Shown here: in pieces, positions 1 through 6,057 of the stretch | Layout of the letters: every line of letters begins with the position of its first letter | Position numbering within the stretch: position 1 is the first letter of the stretch | Source: Acholeplasmataceae bacterium | Lineage (GTDB): Bacteria; Bacillota_I; Bacilli_A; Acholeplasmatales; Acholeplasmataceae | DNA: 15,110 nucleotides | Reading direction: 5' to 3' | Assembly: GCA_012520715.1 (NCBI GenBank) | Contig: JAAYNT010000106.1 | Location: forward strand, 1 to 15,110 | Notes under the pieces: model-generated | Told to the model about the DNA's origin: nothing | What the model saw: the letters and a program-made list of their open reading frames with translations, nothing else | Database searches by the model: none | Program-made: the position numbers and the translations under genes

Positions 1-1
1 A

Positions 2-1681
2 TGGTGGATGGAATCATTTGGTTATCAAATCTATATAAAAAGTTTTTTTGATACAAACGGTGATGGAATCGGTGATTTAGAAGGTGTGTATCAAAAATTA
101 GATTATTTACATCATTTAGGAATTAATTTAATTTGGTTAGTACCATTTTATGATTCTCCAATGGATGATAATGGTTATGATGTTAGAGATTTTTATAAAG
201 TTTCAAAAGAATACGGTACAATTGAGCATTTTGATAAAATTATCAAAAGAGCTAAAGAATTAGGAATTAAAGTTATTATTGATTTAATATTAAATCATAC
301 ATCAGATGAACATCATTGGTTTTTAGAATCTCGAAAATCACTTGATAATAAATACCGTGAATACTACATTTGGCAACCGCCAAGAATAATAAATGGCATT
401 GAAGTAGAACCAACTAATTGGGCCTCTTTTTTTGGTGGTAGCGCCTGGAAAAAAGATAAAATAACAGGCGAATATTTTATGAAAATATTTTCTGATAAGA
501 TGCCGGATTTAAACTGGGAGTCAACATTAGTTCAAGATGAAATGGTTAAAATGGCGACTTGGTGGATTGAAAGAGGTGCTGATGGATTTAGAATTGATGC
601 GGCATCTCATCTTACAAGAGCTCCATTTGAAGATTCTACTTTATCAAATGAAAGATATGTTGGAGATTGGTCTAAAATATCAAATCTTCCAAAAGTTCAT
701 GATTATCTGCAAATATTAAAAGACCGAGTCTTTTCAAAATACGATATTGTAACAGTCGGTGAAGTTGGAGGTGGAGCTCCAGTTGAATCGGGGTTAAGAT
801 ATGCATCTTTTGATAATGGTCAGTTAGATATGGTATTTAACTTTGATCATAACTGGTGTGTTATTGATAAAAACGGGACAAGAAGAACTGATTTAATAAG
901 ACTAAAAGAAGTCTTTAAAAAATGGCAAGATGGTTTTAAAGATAGAGGCTGGAACCCTCTTTATTGGCTAAATCATGATCACCCAAGGGTAATGAGTATG
1001 TATGGCGATATTAATTTTCATAAAGAATCAGGGAAAATGTTAGCCAATGCTTTATATTTAATGAGAGGAACTCCTTTTATATATCAAGGAGAAGAAATTG
1101 GAATGACTAACTTCCCGTTTAAAAAGTTAGAACAGTTTCGAGATGTATCAACTATTAATCCAATTAAATTAATATTAAAAGAAGACCCAACAGCAGATAT
1201 AGATAAATTAATTGCAAAAAGACAAGGCTCATCAAGAGACCAAGCAAGAACTCCAATGCAATGGGATGAAACACTAAACGCAGGCTTTACTAAAGGAAAT
1301 CCATGGATTGAAGTTAATCCGAACTATAAAGAAATAAATGTTAAAAAAAGTCTTCTTGATAAAGATTCAATTCTAAATCATTACCGAAAGGTAATCGATT
1401 TAAAATTAAACAGCAAGTATAAAGACACTTTAATTTATGGAACTTTTGAAATAATTGATTTTAATAATAAATATGTTTATGCCTATTTAAGAAAAACTAA
1501 TAAAGAAACTATTTTAGTAGTAAATTCATTTAGTAATAAAAACAGACATTTTAAATTAGGTAATTATCAAGTAGAAGATATTATTTTAAGTAATTATGAC
1601 AATTCACATATTTACCCTACATTTATCAAACTAAGGCCATTTGAGTCCATAGTAATGACAGTTAAGTTGACAAAAAAATAG
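2..1681 (+). CDS. GH13 alpha-glucosidase-type glycoside hydrolase, 5' end cut by window edge
   Basis: Retaining alpha-glucoside hydrolase of glycoside hydrolase family 13 (alpha-glucosidase / oligo-1,6-glucosidase / trehalose-6-phosphate hydrolase group), probably cytoplasmic, releasing glucose from small alpha-glucosides. An ATG lies at 8, but the two codons before it (2-7) are TGG TGG in the same frame. They match the conserved WW that precedes the ES-x-YQIY block in this family, so the true start is probably outside the window. Counting from the ATG at 8: a calcium-loop motif DTNGDGIGDL near 15-24; region I DLILNH (92-97); MPDLNW (165-170); region II GFRIDAASH with nucleophile Asp197; region III VGEV with acid/base Glu252; region IV NHDHPR with Asp324. 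A C-terminal beta domain follows (about 470-557). All three catalytic residues are present, so the enzyme should be active. Ala rather than Val after the nucleophile leans to alpha-1,4 over alpha-1,6 specificity (inference). Exact substrate unknown. Confidence 0.9.
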   Translation, partial: WWMESFGYQIYIKSFFDTNGDGIGDLEGVYQKLDYLHHLGINLIWLVPFYDSPMDDNGYDVRDFYKVSKEYGTIEHFDKIIKRAKELGIKVIIDLILNHTSDEHHWFLESRKSLDNKYREYYIWQPPRIINGIEVEPTNWASFFGGSAWKKDKITGEYFMKIFSDKMPDLNWESTLVQDEMVKMATWWIERGADGFRIDAASHLTRAPFEDSTLSNERYVGDWSKISNLPKVHDYLQILKDRVFSKYDIVTVGEVGGGAPVESGLRYASFDNGQLDMVFNFDHNWCVIDKNGTRRTDLIRLKEVFKKWQDGFKDRGWNPLYWLNHDHPRVMSMYGDINFHKESGKMLANALYLMRGTPFIYQGEEIGMTNFPFKKLEQFRDVSTINPIKLILKEDPTADIDKLIAKRQGSSRDQARTPMQWDETLNAGFTKGNPWIEVNPNYKEINVKKSLLDKDSILNHYRKVIDLKLNSKYKDTLIYGTFEIIDFNNKYVYAYLRKTNKETILVVNSFSNKNRHFKLGNYQVEDIILSNYDNSHIYPTFIKLRPFESIVMTVKLTKK

Positions 1682-1695
1682 AAATAATCTAAAAT
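1667..1695 (+). promoter_or_regulatory. Predicted acpP promoter (consensus -35, near-consensus -10)
   Basis: A perfect TTGACA at 1667-1672 is followed after 17 bp by TAAAAT at 1690-1695 (5 of 6 consensus). Transcription would start near 1702, giving a leader of about 20 nt with a strong AAAGGAGG ribosome site. The -35 box lies inside the last codons of the glucosidase gene. This is the only promoter in the window with a clear -35, which suggests strong constitutive sigma-A expression. Predicted by eye only. Confidence 0.65.
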
Positions 1696-1706
1696 AGAGT
1701 AGATTA
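1685..1706. repeat. Inverted repeat over the acpP -10 region
   Basis: TAATCTA (1685-1691) and TAGATTA (1700-1706) form a 7-bp dyad with an 8-nt spacer. It covers the -10 box and the predicted start site of the acpP promoter. A transcript starting near 1702 would lack the left arm, so a DNA operator is more plausible than an RNA hairpin, unless readthrough from the glucosidase gene matters. It could also be chance in AT-rich DNA. Confidence 0.35.
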
Positions 1707-1721
1707 AAGGAGGCTTATTTT

Positions 1722-1958
1722 ATGATTTTTGAAAAGATCAAAAAAATAATCGTTGATGAGCTAGGCGTATCTGAAGACAAAGTAACTTTAGAAGCTAGAT
1801 TATCAGAAGATTTAGCAATTGACTCAATCGACGCAGTTGAAATTGTTATGTACATTGAAGAAGAGTGGGATATTTCAGTTTCGGATGAAGAAGCATTCGC
1901 ACTTAAAACTGTTGGCGATTTAGTTAATTATGTCGAAGGACTAGTTGAAAGCAAATAA
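1722..1958 (+). CDS. acpP: Acyl carrier protein
   Basis: Small acidic carrier that holds fatty acyl chains as thioesters on a 4'-phosphopantetheine arm, in the cytoplasm, for fatty acid and phospholipid synthesis. The 78-residue length is normal for ACP. The attachment motif reads DSID with the modified serine at residue 35, followed by the acidic recognition helix (AVEIVMYIEEEWD). Ile replaces the usual Leu after the serine, a conservative change. The start is fixed by AAAGGAGG at 1706-1713, 8 nt before the ATG. It has its own promoter in the 3' end of the preceding gene and a hairpin terminator right after the stop, so it looks monocistronic. No fab, plsX or rnc gene is adjacent, unlike the usual Bacilli arrangement. 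Whether this is the main housekeeping ACP or a second copy cannot be told here. Confidence 0.95.
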   Translation: MIFEKIKKIIVDELGVSEDKVTLEARLSEDLAIDSIDAVEIVMYIEEEWDISVSDEEAFALKTVGDLVNYVEGLVESK

Positions 1959-1980
1959 AAAGGGGCAACCCTTTTTTATT
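1957..1980 (+). terminator. Intrinsic terminator of acpP
   Basis: An 8-bp stem (AAAAAGGG at 1957-1964 with CCCTTTTT at 1969-1976) is closed by a GCAA loop of the stable GNRA class and runs into a T tract (1972-1977). The left arm begins within the acpP stop codon. Confidence 0.85.
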
Positions 1981-1983
1981 TTT

Positions 1984-2003
1984 ATAAGTAATTAATTACT
2001 TAT
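1984..2003. repeat. 20-bp perfect palindrome upstream of leuS
   Basis: ATAAGTAATTAATTACTTAT is identical to its own reverse complement over all 20 bases. It lies between the acpP terminator and the leuS -10 box, ending 26 nt before TATAAT, where an upstream regulator could bind. It has no loop and no following T tract, so it is not a terminator. It could be an operator for a dimeric regulator. No family can be assigned. Confidence 0.5.
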
Positions 2004-2026
2004 TAGAGCAAACACCCTATATATTA

Positions 2027-2035
2027 TGGTATAAT
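2027..2035 (+). promoter_or_regulatory. Predicted leuS promoter, extended -10
   Basis: TGG-TATAAT: a perfect -10 (2030-2035) with a TGN extension at 2027-2029. No convincing -35 is seen at 16-18 bp spacing. The predicted start near 2042 leaves only about 11 nt of leader before the ATG at 2053, with GGTGAT (2043-2048) as ribosome site. The 15-mer spanning this box (TATGGTATAATTATT) recurs at the pheS promoter. Confidence 0.65.
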
Positions 2036-2052
2036 TATTGTTGGTGATTTAC

Positions 2053-4464
2053 ATGGATTACAAATTTAGAGAAATTGAACAAAAATGGCAAAAACATTGG
2101 CAAGATAACAAATCATTTAAAACATTAGATGATGAAACTATGCCAAGGCTTTATATTTTAGATATGTTTCCGTACCCAAGCGGGGATGGATTACATGTTG
2201 GACATATTGAAGGTTATACAGCAAGTGACATTTTTGCAAGATATAAAAGAATGCAAGGATACAACGTCTTAGTTCCGATGGGCTTTGACGCTTTTGGGCT
2301 TCCAGCTGAGCAGTATGCCATTCAAACTGGAAATGATCCAAAAGAATTTACGTATCATAATATTAAAAACTTTAAACGTCAAATCATTGAATCAGGAAAA
2401 GGAATTGATTGGGACAGAGAAATAGTAACTGCTGATCCAGAGTATTATAAATGGACTCAGTGGATATTTACAAAACTTTATGAACACGGATTAGCTGAGA
2501 TTAAAGAAATCGAAGTTAATTGGTGTGAAGAGTTAGGTACAGTTCTTGCTAATGATGAAATCGAAGTTGTTGATGGTTTGATGGTATCAGAGCGTGGACA
2601 TCATCCAGTTACAAAAAAAGCAATGAAACAATGGGTTTTGCGTATTACTAAATACGCTGAAAGACTATTAAATGATTTAGATTTAATTGATTGGTCAGAC
2701 TCATTAAAAGAAATTCAAAGAAACTGGATTGGAAAATCAACAGGAGCAACCATCAAATTTGAAGTTGATGGTTCTAATAACTACTTTGAAGTCTTTACTA
2801 CAAGACCTGACACCTTATATGGTGTTAGTTATTGTGTGCTTGCACCTGAACATCCATTAGTGCTTGATATTACAAATCAAGAAGAGTATCAAGATGTAAA
2901 AGACTATATTTAAAAAACTCATCAAAAAACAGATCTTGATCGTCAAACCGATAAAGAAAAAACCGGAGTTTTTACCGGTTCATTTGCTAAACATCCATTA
3001 ACAGGAAACTTACTACCAATTTGGATTAGTGATTATGTTTTAACATCTTACGGAACAGGTGCTGTAATGGCAGTACCAGCTCATGATGAAAGAGATTTTG
3101 AGTTTGCTACTAAGTTTGGACTTGATATAATCAAAGTAATTGATGCAGACATTTCAAATGGTGCATACACAGAAGATGGTATTCATATTAATAGTCCGCT
3201 AATTAATGGATTAAACGTTAGTGATGCTAATGAAGCAATGATTAAACACTTAGAAACAAACCAAATTGGACATAAAACAGATAACTATAAATTAAGAGAC
3301 TGGGTATTTTCACGCCAAAGATATTGGGGTGAACCATTTCCAGTCCTACACGGAGAAGACGGTGAGATCTTAGTATTAGCTGAAGATGAATTACCACTAG
3401 AATTACCAAAACTTGATAACATTAGACCAAGTGGGACTGGTGAAAGTCCACTAGCTAATGCTAGTGAGTGGCTATATGTTGAAATTGATGGTAAAAAATA
3501 CCGCCGTGAAACAAATACAATGCCACAACTTGCAGGAAGTTCTTGGTATTATATTGCTTATCTACTTCAAAGTGAAAACGGATTAATTCCACTAAACTCA
3601 TTAGATGCTAAAGAGGAAATAGCTAAATGGTTACCAGTTGATTTATATCTTGGAGGCAAGGAACATGCTGTAGGTCACTTACTTTATGCTAGATTTTGGC
3701 ATAAGTTTTTATACGATATTGGGCTAGTATCAACTCTAGAACCATTTGAAAAACTAATAAACCAAGGAATGATCTTATCTCATGACGGAAGTAAAATGAG
3801 TAAATCAAGAGGTAATGTTGTTAATCCTGATGAAATATATTACTCACACGGTGCTGACTCACTTAGATTATATGAAATGTTTATGGGTCCACTTGAAAGT
3901 GATAAACCATGGAAAACTAACTCACTTGATGGAGCTAAGAGATTTTTAGATAGAGTTTGGAGAATGTTTGAGTTTGAAATAACTGATCAATCAGTTACTG
4001 AGTTAGATGTCATTTATCATCAAACAGTTAAAAAAGTAACTGAGGATTATGAAAAACTAGCATTTAATACCGCTATCTCACAACTAATGATTTTTGTTAA
4101 TGAAGTATTTAAATTAGAAAAAATAGATCGTAAAAAAGCTAAAAACTTTTTAAAACTACTTAATCCAATTGCTCCGCATATAACAGAAGAGTTAAATCAA
4201 GTAGTACTTAAAAGTGAAGAAGAACTACTTTATTCAACTTGGCCGACATATGATGAAAAAGTAATTGTTTTAAGCGAAGTTGAAATGGTATTCCAAGTTA
4301 ACGGAAGAGTAAGAGCTAAACAACTTGTAACAAGAGATTTAGCAGAACATGAAATCAAACAAATAGCTTTTGGACTAGATAATGTTAAAGCGCATTTAGA
4401 AGGTTTAAATGTTTTAAAAGTAATTATTATTCCAAATAAACTTGTTAATATTGTAGCTAAATAA
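2053..4464 (+). pseudogene. leuS: Leucine--tRNA ligase, interrupted by an in-frame TAA
   Basis: Class I aminoacyl-tRNA synthetase that charges tRNA-Leu. Read through the stop, the product is 803 codons, the normal bacterial length (about 800-805). The first 286 residues carry the HIGH-type motif HVGH (48-51) and the start of the CP1 editing domain (TTRPDT, 249-254). After the TAA at 2911-2913 (codon 287) homology resumes at once in the same frame: KEKTGVFTG, then GTGAVMAVPAHDERD with the editing Asp at 345, KMSKS at 581-585, the anticodon-binding helical domain and the small C-terminal domain (VNGRVRAKQL). No indel is needed. The start is the ATG at 2053 with GGTGAT 4 nt upstream; an in-frame TTG at 2038 precedes the expected transcription start. 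The first ATG after the stop is at 3067 and would give a 465-aa fragment lacking about 51 editing-domain residues. LeuRS is essential, so either the stop is a sequence error or another copy or suppression exists. The gene ends in a bidirectional terminator. Confidence 0.9.
2911..2913 (+). other. In-frame TAA at leuS codon 287
   Basis: The reading is ...GAC TAT ATT TAA AAA ACT CAT CAA..., giving DYI-stop-KTHQ. The residues just before (KDY) and after (KTDLDR, KEKTGVFTG) keep the normal family spacing, so this is a substitution and not a frameshift. GAA, CAA or AAA to TAA is a single change. No ATG, GTG or TTG lies in frame between here and 3067, so reinitiation could not restore the missing segment. 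Confidence 0.9.
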
Positions 4465-4466
4465 TT

Positions 4467-4499
4467 AAAAAGGACGCAAAAATTTATGCGTCCTTTTTT
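4467..4499. terminator. Bidirectional intrinsic terminator between leuS and mnmM
   Basis: A 12-bp perfect stem (AAAAAGGACGCA at 4467-4478 with TGCGTCCTTTTT at 4487-4498) around an 8-nt loop. It ends in T runs on both strands (4494-4499 on plus, 4471-4467 on minus), serving the convergent leuS and mnmL-mnmM units. On the minus strand the mnmM stop codon (4486-4484) lies in the loop and one arm encodes the last residues KKDA. Confidence 0.9.
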
Positions 4500-5017
4500 A
4501 ATAATGTAATAACATATGGTTTTTTCTTATCTTCACTAAATGTCTTAACATCAACTGAGTAATTAGTAATAATTTTAATATATTTTAATAAATCAATACT
4601 TTCAATCATACCCTCGTCATGTCCTGGGTATACTACTAGAATAATAAATCTTGCAATATTATCTTTTATCATACTATCTAAGGTGTTAATTGTTACTTTA
4701 GAAGTAGTAGTAATAGTCTTATCACTTGTTGGAAGATAACCTAAATTAAAGATTACTCCTTGGTAATTTGTAACATAGTTTTTATAGTTTTCATGACTAT
4801 CAAAAATGATATTAACATTGTTAGATTCTGACAATGTTTTTTTACTATTAGTAATAGCTAATTTTTGAATATCAAAACCGTATACTGATTTAACTATTTT
4901 AGATAAAAATAGTGAATCAAAACCATTACCTAAAGTAGCATCAATTATTGTATCACTACTAGTAGTTAAATCAGTTAAAAGAGTATGTGAATATTTAACA
5001 GCGACACTAACTCTCAT
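4484..5017 (-). CDS. mnmM: tRNA 5-aminomethyl-2-thiouridine methyltransferase (YtqB/MnmM)
   Basis: SAM-dependent methyltransferase of the YtqB family. In Bacillus subtilis it methylates nm5s2U to mnm5s2U at wobble position 34 of tRNAs for split codon boxes. The 177-residue length suits the family. Motif I is DATLGNGFD (26-34) and the SAM-ribose-binding acid is in GFDIQ (47-51). They are followed by SHENY (74-78), the family signature FNLGYLP (90-96) with S-DK after it, YPGHDEG (129-135), and a C-terminal KKPYVITLLKK. The start is the ATG at 5017, preceded at 7 nt by AAGGTGAT; an in-frame GTG at 5026 is part of that ribosome site. It overlaps the 3' end of mnmL by 11 nt, so translation is probably coupled. 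Older databases call this family a putative rRNA methylase. Confidence 0.9.
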   Translation of the reverse strand: MRVSVAVKYSHTLLTDLTTSSDTIIDATLGNGFDSLFLSKIVKSVYGFDIQKLAITNSKKTLSESNNVNIIFDSHENYKNYVTNYQGVIFNLGYLPTSDKTITTTSKVTINTLDSMIKDNIARFIILVVYPGHDEGMIESIDLLKYIKIITNYSVDVKTFSEDKKKPYVITLLKKDA

Positions 5018-5936
5018 ATAAATCACCTTGGTAATAATTATTCTTTCTCATCATCTTATCAATGTCATTTAAGACAGTAAATTTTCTTAAGATCCACCTT
5101 GGTTCAATTAATTTCTTGCGGTCTCCATCTCCAGTAAGCCTGTGAACAATAATATTTTTATTTAACATTCTTATTTGAGTTACTACAATATCAATATACT
5201 CTTCGCGTGATATTAATTTAAAAGGATTTTTCTTATACTCAATTCCCATCTTAGAATTAGATAATATATTTAACATATGAATTTTAACACCTTGAATATC
5301 AAGTTTTCCTAAGTGTCTAACTGTATCTAACATCATTTCCTTACTCTCACCAGGTAGACCGTTAATGATATGGACAACAACTTCAATATTTTCTTTACGA
5401 AGCCGTTTAACGGCATCATCAAACACTTCTAAGTTATGTCCTCTATTAACTTGAACAGCTGTTTTTTCATGGATTGTTTGTAGCCCAAGTTCAACTTGGA
5501 CTGGAATTTTTTGATTTAATTCGGAGAGATAATCTACAACATCTTGCGGCAAGCAATCTGGTCTTGTTCCAATACTTATCTCAACAATATTAGGATCAAG
5601 AGTAATAGCTTCTTCAAACAATTCTTTTAAAACATGCAAAGGAGCGTGAGTATTAGTATTAGCTTGAAAGTATGGAATATAGTATGCATCTGGCCACTTT
5701 TTATGCATTCGTTTTTTAACTTCTTCAAATTGGACTTTGATGTCATCACCTTTTTTACCGGCAAATTCACCGCTACCTAAAAATGAACAAAAACTGCAAC
5801 CACCATATGCAACAGTCCCATCAATATTTGGACATGTAAATCCAGCATTAAGTGAAACTTTAAACACTTTTTTCCCATATTTGTGTTGATAGTAATTATT
5901 TAGTGTATTATAATGTTTTTCTTTAGTTATTAGCAT
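5007..5936 (-). CDS. mnmL: Radical SAM protein YtqA/MnmL, wobble-uridine modification
   Basis: Radical SAM iron-sulfur protein of the TIGR01212 (YhcC/YtqA) family. The YtqA subgroup has been linked genetically to making mnm5s2U in tRNA of Bacilli that lack MnmC, acting before MnmM. The product is 309 residues. The cluster-binding cysteines are C35, C47 and C50 in the family-specific spacing C-P-N-x-DGT-x4-GGC-x2-C, wider than the classic CxxxCxxC. The SAM-binding strand follows (VEISIGTRPDCLP, then VELGLQT). The start is the ATG at 5936 with AGGTGG (5947-5942) 5 nt upstream; an in-frame GTG at 5945 lies inside that ribosome site. It leads a two-gene operon with mnmM, divergent from polC. The assignment rests on the motif and on the mnmM partner; chemistry is inferred from the literature on the pair. 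Confidence 0.88.
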   Translation of the reverse strand: MLITKEKHYNTLNNYYQHKYGKKVFKVSLNAGFTCPNIDGTVAYGGCSFCSFLGSGEFAGKKGDDIKVQFEEVKKRMHKKWPDAYYIPYFQANTNTHAPLHVLKELFEEAITLDPNIVEISIGTRPDCLPQDVVDYLSELNQKIPVQVELGLQTIHEKTAVQVNRGHNLEVFDDAVKRLRKENIEVVVHIINGLPGESKEMMLDTVRHLGKLDIQGVKIHMLNILSNSKMGIEYKKNPFKLISREEYIDIVVTQIRMLNKNIIVHRLTGDGDRKKLIEPRWILRKFTVLNDIDKMMRKNNYYQGDLYES

Positions 5937-5953
5937 TGTTACCACCTAAGATT

Positions 5954-5962
5954 ATTGTATCA
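5954..5962 (-). promoter_or_regulatory. Predicted mnmL-mnmM promoter, extended -10
   Basis: Read on the minus strand: TGA-TACAAT, a -10 with 5 of 6 consensus (5959-5954) and a TGN extension (5962-5960). There is no good -35; the hexamer at 17-bp spacing is TATTCA. The predicted start near 5947 gives a leader of about 11 nt that begins with the ribosome site. Confidence 0.5.
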
Positions 5963-6006
5963 TAAAATTTGGTTTTTGAATAATTTATAAATACATCTTT
6001 TTCACT

Positions 6007-6025
6007 TATAAAATGTAATTTTATA
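6007..6025. repeat. AT-rich inverted repeat at the polC promoter
   Basis: TATAAAAT (6007-6014) and ATTTTATA (6018-6025) form an 8-bp dyad with a GTA spacer. It abuts the TG of the polC extended -10 and fills the place where a -35 would be. It could be an operator or chance in AT-rich DNA. Confidence 0.3.
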
Positions 6026-6034
6026 TGTTATAAT
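6026..6034 (+). promoter_or_regulatory. Predicted polC promoter, extended -10
   Basis: TGT-TATAAT: a perfect -10 (6029-6034) with a TGN extension (6026-6028). The -35 region is occupied by an inverted repeat and has no TTGACA-like hexamer. The predicted start near 6041 gives a leader of about 17 nt containing GTGAGGG (6045-6051), 6 nt before the TTG start codon. Confidence 0.6.
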
Positions 6035-6057
6035 GATTTTACAAGTGAGGGATAAAA

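Noticed and set aside
8..10. ATG at 8 as the start of the glucosidase gene
   Set aside because: The two preceding in-frame codons are TGG TGG, matching the conserved WW ahead of this block in GH13 enzymes, and no ribosome site can be seen. The gene most likely begins outside the window.
1959..2052. T-box riboswitch before leuS, or before pheS at 11322-11443
   Set aside because: The gaps are too short for a T-box leader once the terminators of the upstream genes are subtracted, and no T-box consensus (TGGNACCGCG type) or antiterminator is present.
2038..2052. TTG at 2038 as the leuS start
   Set aside because: The predicted transcription start (about 2042) lies after it, and the MDYKFREIEQKW start at ATG 2053 fits LeuRS N-termini with GGTGAT just upstream.
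2914..4464. Natural split LeuRS made of two polypeptides
   Set aside because: There is no ATG, GTG or TTG between the stop and 3067, so the second piece would lose about 51 editing-domain residues. The only ribosome-site-like bases before 3067 (AGGTG) encode conserved GTGAVMAV residues. Two-subunit LeuRS in Aquifex is, as I recall, split elsewhere.
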